Below, piece by piece: positions 36,330 to 44,366 of a stretch of DNA of 64,000 nucleotides. The position numbers were made by a program, and so were the translations under genes. Every line of letters begins with the position of its first letter. The first letter of the stretch is position 1. Origin of the DNA: Paractinoplanes deccanensis (GTDB lineage: Bacteria > Actinomycetota > Actinomycetes > Mycobacteriales > Micromonosporaceae); NCBI RefSeq assembly GCF_016862115.1, contig NZ_BOMI01000188.1, forward strand, positions 30,542-94,541, read 5' to 3'. The notes beneath the pieces are model-generated. The model had not been told where the DNA came from, did not search any database, and saw nothing but the letters and a program-made list of their open reading frames with translations.

Positions 36330-36800
36330 ATGGATCAGCTCGACGACGTCGTCCGGCGTCTGGACGTGCTCGAGTCGGTCGAGAGCATCAAGAAGCTCAA
36401 GGCCCGCTATTTCCGCTTCGTCGACGAGAAGAAGCACGACGACCTGGCCGCCTTGTTCACGCCTGACGCGACGGTGGTGACCGACGGCATCACCTGGGCG
36501 TCACCCAAGGAGTTCGCGGACACGATCCGCGACCTCACCGGCGCCGCGCCGTCGGCTCATCAGGGGCACATGCCGGAGATCGAGATCACCGGTCCCGACA
36601 CGGCGACCGGGACGTGGTCGATGGAGGACCTGCTGACCTTCCCGGCCGGCCCGGATGCTCCGGAGGGACATCACGGCTACGGGCAATATCGCGAGACCTA
36701 CCGCCGGGTCGACGGGCGGTGGCTGATCGATTCGGTCGTACTGACCCGCTTCCGGATGGATCCCCTGGAGAACTGGAACCCCTCGACCGTCGCGTCGTAG
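36330..36800 (+). CDS. SnoaL-like/NTF2-fold protein
   Basis: This 156-residue protein begins LDVLESVESIKKLKARYFRFVDEKKHDDLAALFTPDATV, the usual start of SnoaL-like polyketide cyclase or nuclear transport factor 2 family proteins, and ends with YRETYRRVDGRWLIDSVVLTRFRM. The cone-shaped fold hosts many isomerases and dehydratases, and function cannot be told from the family. ATG 36330 was chosen for the family start and the ACGGAG upstream. Its 3' end overlaps the convergent acetyltransferase gene by 103 bp. Confidence 0.8.
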   Translation: MDQLDDVVRRLDVLESVESIKKLKARYFRFVDEKKHDDLAALFTPDATVVTDGITWASPKEFADTIRDLTGAAPSAHQGHMPEIEITGPDTATGTWSMEDLLTFPAGPDAPEGHHGYGQYRETYRRVDGRWLIDSVVLTRFRMDPLENWNPSTVAS

Positions 36801-37219
36801 CGTGCGTAAACGCCGTCGTTTCCGGTGAGCTGGAAGCCATGCCGTTCGTAGAGGCGGCGCGCGGGATTGTCGCGATGGACCTGAAGGGTGAGCCGGGAGA
36901 ACCCGTGAGCGGCCGCGTCGTGCGCGAAGGTGCGTAACAGCGCCGCGCCTCCTCCGGCGCGGCGGAACCGGTCGAACACGTGGATCGTGGTGAGCAGGGC
37001 GGCGTCCCCGTCCGGCGTCCAGGCCTCGTATCCGGCGGGTACGCCGTCGGCTTCCAGGATGAAGGTGCGATCGAGCCAGGCGATCCAGTGCGCCAGGTTG
37101 GCGTTCACGATGGCGGCCCAGGCGTTTTCCTGCTCAGGCTCGATCTCGCGCAGGTAGGCGCGCTCGCCTCGCAGAATGATCGGCAGATCGTCGGCGCGGC
37201 CACGGCGCAGGACGGGCAT
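36698..37219 (-). CDS. GNAT-family N-acetyltransferase
   Basis: This 173-residue protein has the acetyl-CoA binding region HVFDRFRRAGGGAALLRTFAHDAAAHGF and the late motif NPARRLYERHGFQLTGNDGVY, both typical of GNAT acetyltransferases. A functional protein would end near residue 140. The remaining tail overlaps the antisense SnoaL-like gene by 103 bp and looks like read-through into it, so the annotated C-terminus may not matter. Substrate unknown. Confidence 0.75.
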   Translation of the reverse strand: MPVLRRGRADDLPIILRGERAYLREIEPEQENAWAAIVNANLAHWIAWLDRTFILEADGVPAGYEAWTPDGDAALLTTIHVFDRFRRAGGGAALLRTFAHDAAAHGFSRLTLQVHRDNPARRLYERHGFQLTGNDGVYARYDATVEGFQFSRGSIRKRVSTTESISHRPSTRR

Positions 37220-37313
37220 CACTGGCGGCTTTCTGTCGTGGGTGCCCGCGGAGGCACGACGGGGGCGTCCCGCTGCGGCGACCGGGGGCGGCGCAGCGGG
37301 ACGGTGCACAAGG

Positions 37314-37997
37314 TCAGGCGCGTGCGGCGACGATCTCGTCGAGCACGGCTGCCAGCTCGGCGGGTCGGGACAGGAACGGTGAGTGGCTGGTCGGCATGCG
37401 CCGGACGTTCTTCGCGCGTGCCGCCATCCGTTCCTGTTCCGGCACCGGGATGGCCTGGTCCTGCTCGCAGACGATGTACGTGGAGTCGATGGACCGCCAC
37501 GCGGGCTCCGCGGTGACCCGGTCGCAGAACGATTGCAGGCGCTGGCCCACCAGCTGGGCCACCGCCGCCTCGGCCTCGTCGTCGGGAAGGTCCGCGTAGA
37601 GCGAGGTTCGCGGGTTGTCGATGATCGGGAACAGGCCCTCGGTCTCGGCCGGCTCGGGCGCACCGTGGAAGCCGAACATCGACTCGCCCTGGTCCAGCTG
37701 GTAGGCGGCCAGGTAGACAAGATGTTCGACGGTGGGAGCGGCGGCGGCCTCGGTGACCGGGATGCCCCCGTACGAGTGGGCGACCACGACCGTCGGGCCG
37801 TCGATCGCGGCGATCGCCTCCCGGACGACGGCGGCGTCGTCGAGCATGCCGCCGCGCGGCTCGGGCCCGGATGTGGGCAGTTTGATCGCCCGGCTGGTGT
37901 GGCCCAGCTTGTCGAGCTCGGCGCGGAGCTTGTCGAAGACGGCGGGGCCGTGCCAGGCGCCGTGCACGAGAAGCAGGGTGGGTTTCGGGGAATTCAC
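37314..37997 (-). CDS. Alpha/beta hydrolase
   Basis: This 227-residue alpha/beta hydrolase has the oxyanion segment LLLVHGAWHGPAVF, the nucleophile elbow VAHSYGGIP and a C-terminal histidine in PTSHSPFLSRP. It is close to the short cytosolic esterases related to plant hydroxynitrile lyases and methyl esterases. GTG 37997 is preferred because the family starts here and GGAGCACC lies upstream. Confidence 0.85.
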   Translation of the reverse strand: MNSPKPTLLLVHGAWHGPAVFDKLRAELDKLGHTSRAIKLPTSGPEPRGGMLDDAAVVREAIAAIDGPTVVVAHSYGGIPVTEAAAAPTVEHLVYLAAYQLDQGESMFGFHGAPEPAETEGLFPIIDNPRTSLYADLPDDEAEAAVAQLVGQRLQSFCDRVTAEPAWRSIDSTYIVCEQDQAIPVPEQERMAARAKNVRRMPTSHSPFLSRPAELAAVLDEIVAARA

Positions 37998-38114
37998 GGG
38001 TGGGTGCTCCAAAGTCAACGGGATCGGACAGCGTGTCGGACACTGTGTCCGATAAAGTTGTACCACGGATCCCCGAAGTGCCACACGTTGCGGATCTCGA
38101 CCGCCGATGAGCGG

Positions 38115-38711
38115 CTAGGTGGCGCGCCGGCTGCGAAGAGCGCGCACCTTGCTGCGGTTGCCGCAGGTCTCCATCGAGCACCACCGGCGACGTCCGGAGG
38201 GCGACGTGTCGACGAAGATCAGGTAGCAGTCCGGGGCTCCGCACTCCCGGATGCGGGTGGCGAACCGGCCGCTGAAGAGGTCGACGGCGTCGCGGGCGAT
38301 GGCGGAGAGGACCTGTGTCGCGCTCGCCGGGAGCCGCCAGGCCGGCGTGATGTCGGCCGTGAGTTGCGGGATCAGCGGCGGTTCCGCCGCGGCCCGGTTG
38401 ATCTCGGCCACGTCCTCGGCCCGGCGTGGCTCGCTCCTGGCGACGGCGCGGGCCAGCTGCCAGAGGGCGTCTCGCAGCCGGTGCGCGGCTTCCAGCTCGC
38501 CGGGGCTCACGCTCAGGTCGGCCGGCGTCAGCCGGAGCCGGGACAGGGCGAGCCACTCGGCGAGGTCGTGCGGTTCGTGCAGCACCTCGTACCGCGCCAG
38601 CACGCCGGGGCCGCCGGTGAGCAGGAGCTCCAGGCACAGCGATCCGGGGTCGAAGAGATACGGAGTGCCCTCCGCGGAGTAGATCACCAGCCCCGTTGAC
38701 ACCGCCGACAT
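38115..38711 (-). CDS. ABATE/CGNR zinc-finger transcriptional regulator
   Basis: This 198-residue protein has an N-terminal ABATE-type domain and a C-terminal CGNR zinc finger: RECGAPDCYLIFVDTSPSGRRRWCSMETCGNRSKV, with four cysteines for zinc. Such proteins are stress-responsive DNA-binding regulators. It is divergent from the hydrolase and FAD oxidase genes, with a 28-bp palindrome between them. ATG 38711 is used; a GTG nine bases upstream is possible. Confidence 0.88.
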   Translation of the reverse strand: MSAVSTGLVIYSAEGTPYLFDPGSLCLELLLTGGPGVLARYEVLHEPHDLAEWLALSRLRLTPADLSVSPGELEAAHRLRDALWQLARAVARSEPRRAEDVAEINRAAAEPPLIPQLTADITPAWRLPASATQVLSAIARDAVDLFSGRFATRIRECGAPDCYLIFVDTSPSGRRRWCSMETCGNRSKVRALRSRRAT

Positions 38712-38735
38712 GGGTGCCACTATATTTCGGCTCGC

Positions 38736-38763
38736 TCGTGTAACCGGTATACCGGTTACACGA
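38736..38763. promoter_or_regulatory. 28-bp perfect palindromic operator
   Basis: The sequence is self-complementary over 28 bp; the left half is TCGTGTAACCGGTA and the right half its exact complement. It lies 25 bp from the ATG of the CGNR regulator and 20 bp from that of the hydrolase, so a dimer bound here would control both promoters. Its core GGTATACC is the same eight bases as in the HxlR operator at 33127. Confidence 0.85.
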
Positions 38764-38782
38764 TTCGTTCCAGGCGGGCGTC

Positions 38783-39580
38783 ATGGAGGTACTTGTGCAG
38801 ATCGACCAGCGGCAGATCGACGGGGTGTTCGTCGAGCACGCCGCCCCCGAGGGCGAGCCGGTCGCCGCTCCCGTCGTGTTCGTGCACGGCGGCAGTCACG
38901 GCAGCTGGCTGTGGGAGAACTGGCTGCCCTACTTCGCCGCCACCGGCCGGCATTGCTACTCGTTCAGCTGGTTCAACCACAACGGCTCGCGGGACCTGCC
39001 GCGCGAGCAGTTCGTTCAGCGGTCCATCGAGGCGGTGACCGAGGAGCTGGACATCGTCGTCTCGCACGCCGGGCAGGCGCCCGTGCTGGTCGCGCACAGC
39101 ATGGGCGCGATGGCGGTCCAGAAATACGCCGAGTCCCACGACGTCGTGGCGCAGATCCTGCTCGCGCCGATCGCCTGCCGGCAGGTGGGCAACGAACCGA
39201 TGCCGGTGCCGATCGACATGACCGAGCCGTTCCCGCCGATGCCGTACGAGATGGCGTACGAGTGGTTCCTCAGCGGCTGCGCCGAGAGGGACGCGCGCCG
39301 CTACCACGCGCTGATGCCGCACGAGTCACCGCAGGCGGTCTGGGAGGTCGCCTCGGGCGGCGCGATCGGCGTGGATCGCACCCGGCTGGGCGGTCCCACG
39401 CTGATGGTCGGCGCCGAGAACGACATCGTCGTGCCGGCCGAGGTCGTGCGGCGCAGCGCCGACTACTTCGGCGCCGACTATCTCTTCCTGCCCGGGCGGG
39501 CGCACAGCATGATCCTCGAGCCCGGCTGGCGGCGGACCGCCGACCGGCTGCTCGCATGGCTGGCCCGCGCCACCTGGTAG
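38783..39580 (+). CDS. Alpha/beta hydrolase
   Basis: This 265-residue alpha/beta hydrolase has FVHGGSHGSWLWENW, the nucleophile elbow VAHSMGAMA, an acid in a MVGAENDIVVP segment and a catalytic His in GRAHSMI. It may hydrolyse an ester or lactone. It is followed after 42 bp by an FAD-dependent oxidase gene and the two probably share the palindromic promoter. Confidence 0.88.
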   Translation: MEVLVQIDQRQIDGVFVEHAAPEGEPVAAPVVFVHGGSHGSWLWENWLPYFAATGRHCYSFSWFNHNGSRDLPREQFVQRSIEAVTEELDIVVSHAGQAPVLVAHSMGAMAVQKYAESHDVVAQILLAPIACRQVGNEPMPVPIDMTEPFPPMPYEMAYEWFLSGCAERDARRYHALMPHESPQAVWEVASGGAIGVDRTRLGGPTLMVGAENDIVVPAEVVRRSADYFGADYLFLPGRAHSMILEPGWRRTADRLLAWLARATW

Positions 39581-39622
39581 GGCGACACCCGCAACCACCG
39601 ATCTCACGAAGAAGAGGTAATC

Positions 39623-41020
39623 GTGCAATCCACCGCAGGTCCCGTGCCGTTTAGCGGGGAAGCCGTCGCCGCACTCACGGCCGGCATCGCAGGCCCGGTG
39701 CTGCTGCCCACCGACGAGGGGTACGCCGCGGAATGTGCCGCGTACAACCGCGCCACGTCACACCGGCCGTCGATCGTGGTCGGCGCCGGCAGCGCGGGCG
39801 ACGTCCAGGCAGCCGTTCGGTTCGCGGCCGCCCACCACCTCCCGGTCGCCGTCATGGCCACCGGTCACTCGGCGCTCTCCTCGGACGCGGCGATGCTGAT
39901 CACCACCCGGCGGATGGACTCGGTGATGGTCGACGCGCGCCGGCGAACCGCCCGGATCGGGGCCGGAGTGCGCTGGCAACAGGTCATCGACGAGGCCGCG
40001 CAGCACGGACTGGCGCCGCTGAACGGCTCCGCGCCCACCGTCGGCGCGGTCGGCTACACCCTCGGCGGCGGGCTCAGCCCGATCGGGCGCACCTTCGGCT
40101 ACGCCGCGGACCACGTGCGCCACATCGACGTCGTCACCGCGGACGGCGAGCTGCGCACGGTCGACGCGGAGCGCGAGCCTGATCTGTTCTGGGCGCTTCG
40201 CGGCGGAAAGGGGAACTTCGGCGTGGTCACCGCGCTCGAGTTCGACCTCTTCCCGGTCCGCCGGGTCTACGGCGGCGCCCTGTTCTTCCCCGGTGAGCGG
40301 GCGACCGAGGTGCTCACCGCGTGGAGCGCCTGGACCGCCGAGCTGCCCGACGAGATGACCTCATCGATCGCGCTGCTGCGACTGCCCCCGGCTCCCGAGG
40401 TACCCGAACCGCTGCGCGGCCGGCTCGTGGTCCACGTCCGGATCGCCTACGTGGGGCCGGCCGAGGAAGGCGCCCGGCTCGTCGCGCCCCTGCGAGCGAT
40501 CGGGCCGGCCCTGATCGACTCGGTGGACGAGATCCCGTACGCGGAGATCGGCACCATTCACAACGACCCGCCGGCGCCGATCCCGTTCCACGACCGCTCG
40601 GCCCTGCTGCGGGCACTCACCCCGGAAGCCATCGGCACACTGGTCCGGCTGGCCGGTCCGGACACGGACAGCCCGCTCGTCCTGCTCGAGATCCGGCATC
40701 TCGGCGGCGCGCTGGATCGCCGGCCCGAGCCGGGCAACGCCATCGACACACGCGGCTCGGCATACCTGCTCTACGCCGTTGCCTTCGGCGGGCCGGACCA
40801 GGCCCAAGCGTTCGGCGAATACCTGACCGGCCTCGTCACCGCGATGCGGCCATGGAGCACCGGACGGCGGTTCGTGAACTTCTTCAGCGCCGCCGACGCC
40901 ACCGCCGAGGGCGTGCCGGCGGGCTACCGCCCGGAGACCTACCGGCGGCTGGCCGAGGTCAAGAAAAGGTACGACCCGCAGAACGTCTTCCGGCCGAACC
41001 ACAACATCGCGCCCGCCTGA
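39623..41020 (+). CDS. FAD-linked oxidase (PCMH/berberine bridge type)
   Basis: This 465-residue protein has the PCMH-type FAD domain (IVVGAGSAGDVQAAVRFAAAHHLPVAVMATGHS, with a His that can hold FAD covalently), GGGLSPIGRTFGYAADHV, and a C-terminal berberine-bridge segment KRYDPQNVFRPNHNI. The family oxidises alcohols, sugars or alkaloids using oxygen and makes peroxide. No secretion signal is visible. The GTG start follows GAAGAAGAGG. Confidence 0.9.
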   Translation: MQSTAGPVPFSGEAVAALTAGIAGPVLLPTDEGYAAECAAYNRATSHRPSIVVGAGSAGDVQAAVRFAAAHHLPVAVMATGHSALSSDAAMLITTRRMDSVMVDARRRTARIGAGVRWQQVIDEAAQHGLAPLNGSAPTVGAVGYTLGGGLSPIGRTFGYAADHVRHIDVVTADGELRTVDAEREPDLFWALRGGKGNFGVVTALEFDLFPVRRVYGGALFFPGERATEVLTAWSAWTAELPDEMTSSIALLRLPPAPEVPEPLRGRLVVHVRIAYVGPAEEGARLVAPLRAIGPALIDSVDEIPYAEIGTIHNDPPAPIPFHDRSALLRALTPEAIGTLVRLAGPDTDSPLVLLEIRHLGGALDRRPEPGNAIDTRGSAYLLYAVAFGGPDQAQAFGEYLTGLVTAMRPWSTGRRFVNFFSAADATAEGVPAGYRPETYRRLAEVKKRYDPQNVFRPNHNIAPA

Positions 41021-41167
41021 CTCCTCCACCTCGCGTACCGCCACGCCGGGGAGGTGCACGGACACGACCGTGCCGCCGGCCGCGGTGTGCACTTTCCCCG
41101 ATGGCGTGCGGCAACGCGAGGGCCAGGCTCGGTGATGACGGCAAGAACCACACACGAGGAGGCCAGG

Positions 41168-41986
41168 ATGCCTTTCATCACCACCCCCGACGGCACGGAC
41201 ATCTTCTACAAGGACTGGGGCAGCGGACAGCCGGTCGTGTTCAGCCACGGCTGGCCGCTCAACAGCGACGCCTGGGACGTCGAGCTGAAGCTCGCCGCCG
41301 ACAACGGCTTCCGGGCGATCGCCCACGACCGTCGCGGGCACGGCCGCTCGGCGCAGACGTGGGACGGCAACGACATGGACACGTACGCGGCGGATCTGGC
41401 CGCGCTCGCCGACACGCTCGGCCTCGACACGATCATCCTGGTGGGCCACTCCACGGGCGGCGGCGAGGTGGTGCGCTTCGCCGCGCGGCACGGCGCCGGC
41501 CGCGTGGCCAAGATCGCCACCGTGGGTGCCGTTCCGCCGGTCATGGTCAAGTCCGCGTCGAACCCGGACGGCACGCCGATCGAGGTCTTCGACGCCATCC
41601 GCGCCGGCGTGCTGGCCGACCGGTCGCAGTACTTCAAGGACCTGTCGGAGCAGTTCTTCGGCATCAACCAGGGTTCCGGCGTCTCGCAGGGCCAGCGTGA
41701 CCAATTCTGGCGCCTCGGCATGCAGATGAGCCTGAAGGCCGCGTACGACTGCATCGAGGCGTTCTCCGAGACCGACTTCACCGAGGATCTCAAGGCCCTC
41801 GACGTGCCCGTGCTCATCTGCCAGGGCGACGCCGATCAGATCGTGCCGATCGGCGACGCCGCGTTCAAGGCGATCGACCTGGTCAAGCAGGGAACGCTGA
41901 AGGTCTACAAGGGCGCGCCGCACGGCATCGCCGGCACCTACCAGCAGAAGCTGGACCAGGACCTGCTCGAGTTCTGGAGGAGCTGA
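41168..41986 (+). CDS. Cofactor-free haloperoxidase/perhydrolase-type alpha/beta hydrolase
   Basis: This 272-residue alpha/beta hydrolase matches the non-haem chloroperoxidase group: FITTPDGTDIFYKDWGSGQPVVFSHGWPLNSDAWD, AHDRRGHGRS, nucleophile GHSTGGGE, an acid in CQGDADQIVP, and a His in GAPHGIAGTY. These enzymes make peracids, which can oxidise halides in the test tube; the natural role is usually ester hydrolysis. It should not be read as a halogenase of the fluorine pathway. The ATG follows ACGAGGAGG. Confidence 0.9.
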   Translation: MPFITTPDGTDIFYKDWGSGQPVVFSHGWPLNSDAWDVELKLAADNGFRAIAHDRRGHGRSAQTWDGNDMDTYAADLAALADTLGLDTIILVGHSTGGGEVVRFAARHGAGRVAKIATVGAVPPVMVKSASNPDGTPIEVFDAIRAGVLADRSQYFKDLSEQFFGINQGSGVSQGQRDQFWRLGMQMSLKAAYDCIEAFSETDFTEDLKALDVPVLICQGDADQIVPIGDAAFKAIDLVKQGTLKVYKGAPHGIAGTYQQKLDQDLLEFWRS

Positions 41987-42081
41987 CCCACCGGCACAGC
42001 GCCGGCCTTGTGGCGGCCATCGCACGGTGGTACCGCGTTCATGCGATGCCGCACCCTCGCGTCTGCAACAGGGTGGAACGC

Positions 42082-43842
42082 ATGACGTACGAGGCGGTGG
42101 TCCTGATGAAAGACGGCGAGGCGCTCGCTCATGCTCTTGGCGCGGTCCTCGACGCGGTCGCGCCCGACGCGGTGGACGCGGCGCTGCTGAGCCTGCGCCA
42201 GGTGGCCGGCGATCTGGGGGTGCGGCTCGACACCAGGTCGCTGGCCGCCGCCGCTCATCGGGCGGCAGGCCGGCAGCTGGACCGCCGAGGGCGTCAGCTC
42301 GCCGTGCTCGCCACGAACGAGGCACTCGCCGATCTCGGCAAGCACGACGACCTTGGTGATCTGCGGAATGCCATCGTCGCGTCAGTCTCGCGGCTGGTGC
42401 CCGAGGCGGGCGCGGTCTGGCTGACGGTCCGCGACGGCGGGAACAGATGGCGGAAGGCAGCCGGCCACGGGCCCGACGGGCCGTCCAGCCGCGGGTCTCT
42501 TCGAGTGCCGTTGACGGACACCGCGGCGCTGCACGTCGCGTTCGACAGGGGAGAATCGCTGAGCCCTGTGGAGGCGGCCATGGTGGAAAGGTACGCGCGG
42601 GCGGCGACCTTGCGGCTGGCCACCATCACGGATCGGCGCGACGCCGAGCGGCGCAACGGCGAACTGACCACCCGGCTCAGCACGCTGGCCAACGGACGTG
42701 CGATGCTCGGCGACCTGCTCGGTCTCGCGGTGGCGGAGCTGCCACCGCTTCCCGGCGCCGTGGCACAGACGTTGGCCGGCGGGCTCGGCGCCGTGGTCGC
42801 GCTGCTTGACCACAGCGCGCGGCTGGTCGCCGCGCATCCGGCCACTCCGGTGGCGGTGTCCGCACCGGATCTGGTCGCTCGCGCGGCAGCCGAGCCGGGG
42901 GAGGTGGTGCTCGAGCCCGGGTCGTCGTTTCGGTACGCGGTGAGCGTGGCCGGGGCGGGCCGGACCGAGGGGACCGTGGTGGTCGTGCGCGGCAGTGCGC
43001 TGTCCGGCGACGAGTTGATCGCGTTGGCGCAGGCCGCGCGCGTCGTCGGTCTCATGCGACTGCGGCACAATGCGTTGCTTCAGGCGTACGAGGAGACGCG
43101 CACCGACTTGCTCGGCGAGCTGCTCAGCGCGCGCCGGGCGTCGCCACGGCCGGTCCGCGTCCTCGCCGAGGCGCGCGGGTTCCCGCTCGACCGCCGATGT
43201 GTGGTGGTCGCCGTCGCGGGGGACGGCTCGCTCGATCGCGTCGTCGCCGATGTCGCGGGTCGGCTCGGCGGCCTGGGCGGCCGCCACGACGGGCAAACCG
43301 TGGTCCTGCTTCCCGGCGACGACCCGCGGGACACCGTCGGGACTCTGACACACCGGCTGCTGCGCGTCGCCGGGACAGCGCCCGGGATGTGCGCCTCGGA
43401 TCCCGTCGCGCCCGCGGACGGGTCGCTGCCGGAGGCCTTCGCGGCGGCGCGGCACGGGTTGACACTGCTGCGTGCGGCCGGTGCGGCCAACGGATGCGCC
43501 ACCACGCGCGACCTGGCGCTGTACCGTCCGCTGTTCGACGCAGAACGCCCCGGCGACCTTCGTGAACTCCTCGACGAGGCGCTGCGCCCGCTGACCGAGT
43601 ATCAGCGGCGGCACGGCATCGACCTGGCCGAGACGGTGCACGTCTTCTTCTCGACGGGCGGCAACGCCCGCCAGGCCGCGCGCCAGATGTTCATCCACTC
43701 CAACACCATGGCGAAAAGGCTGGACAGGGTTACCCGGCTGCTCGGCGCCGGCTGGCAGGAGGGCGCTGATGGGCTGCGCCTTCGCCTCGCCCTGCACCTG
43801 CGGTCGCTCGGTGCCGAGCACCTCCGGGAACGTGCGAGCTGA
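42082..43842 (+). CDS. PucR/CdaR-type transcriptional regulator
   Basis: This 586-residue protein ends with a PucR-type helix-turn-helix (about 515-575: HGIDLAETVHVFFSTGGNARQAARQMFIHSNTMAKRLDRVTRLLG). Upstream of it is a GGDEF-like or GAF-like sensory region, and at about 90-190 a further GAF-like segment. Such regulators respond to small metabolites, often in purine or sugar acid use. ATG 42082 is chosen for GGGTGGAAC upstream; in-frame starts exist at 42010 and 42043. Confidence 0.8.
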   Translation: MTYEAVVLMKDGEALAHALGAVLDAVAPDAVDAALLSLRQVAGDLGVRLDTRSLAAAAHRAAGRQLDRRGRQLAVLATNEALADLGKHDDLGDLRNAIVASVSRLVPEAGAVWLTVRDGGNRWRKAAGHGPDGPSSRGSLRVPLTDTAALHVAFDRGESLSPVEAAMVERYARAATLRLATITDRRDAERRNGELTTRLSTLANGRAMLGDLLGLAVAELPPLPGAVAQTLAGGLGAVVALLDHSARLVAAHPATPVAVSAPDLVARAAAEPGEVVLEPGSSFRYAVSVAGAGRTEGTVVVVRGSALSGDELIALAQAARVVGLMRLRHNALLQAYEETRTDLLGELLSARRASPRPVRVLAEARGFPLDRRCVVVAVAGDGSLDRVVADVAGRLGGLGGRHDGQTVVLLPGDDPRDTVGTLTHRLLRVAGTAPGMCASDPVAPADGSLPEAFAAARHGLTLLRAAGAANGCATTRDLALYRPLFDAERPGDLRELLDEALRPLTEYQRRHGIDLAETVHVFFSTGGNARQAARQMFIHSNTMAKRLDRVTRLLGAGWQEGADGLRLRLALHLRSLGAEHLRERAS

Positions 43843-43907
43843 TGCCCGTCCGCCGCTACTCAAAATATGTGATGCGGCCGGGCACCGTCGCGCAATAGCG
43901 TTCGGCT

Positions 43908-44366
43908 ATGACTGGCAAACCACCATTTCCGCCCTTCACGCGTGAGACCGCCGCGCAGAAGGTGCAGGCCGCCGAGGACGCATGGAACACCCGAGACCCG
44001 GAGAGGGTGTCACTGGCGTACACCGAGGACTCGGTCTGGCGCAATCGGGACACCTTCCTCAGTGGGCGCGGCGAAATCGTCAAGTTCCTGACCGGCAAAT
44101 GGGAGCGTGAGCTCGACTACGCGCTGCGCAAGAGTCTGTGGGCGTTCACCGAGGACCACATCGCGGTCCGTTTCCAGTACGAGTGGCACGACGGCACCGG
44201 CCAGTGGTGGCGCAGTTACGGCAACGAGCTGTGGGAGTTCGACGACACCGGGCTGATGCGCCGTCGCGAAGCCAGCATCAACGACGTGGCCATCGAGGAG
44301 ACCGACCGCCGTATCGTCGGCCCGCGACCACGCTCGGAGTGGGGTCAGGAGCTTCCCTTGCGATAG
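43908..44366 (+). CDS. DUF1348/SnoaL-like protein
   Basis: This 152-residue NTF2-fold protein of the DUF1348 group has PPFTRETAAQKVQAAEDAWNTRDPERVSLAYTEDSVWRNRDTFLSGR and WWRSYGNELWEFDDTGLMRRREASIND, both strongly conserved in the family. The function of the group is not established. It converges on, and overlaps by 22 bp, the large LuxR gene. Confidence 0.9.
   Translation: MTGKPPFPPFTRETAAQKVQAAEDAWNTRDPERVSLAYTEDSVWRNRDTFLSGRGEIVKFLTGKWERELDYALRKSLWAFTEDHIAVRFQYEWHDGTGQWWRSYGNELWEFDDTGLMRRREASINDVAIEETDRRIVGPRPRSEWGQELPLR

Noticed and set aside
41168..41986. Chloroperoxidase-like protein as a halogenase of the fluorine pathway
   Set aside because: This is a cofactor-free alpha/beta hydrolase. 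Such enzymes act through peracids, cannot oxidise fluoride, and the gene lies over 11 kb outside the fluorine locus.
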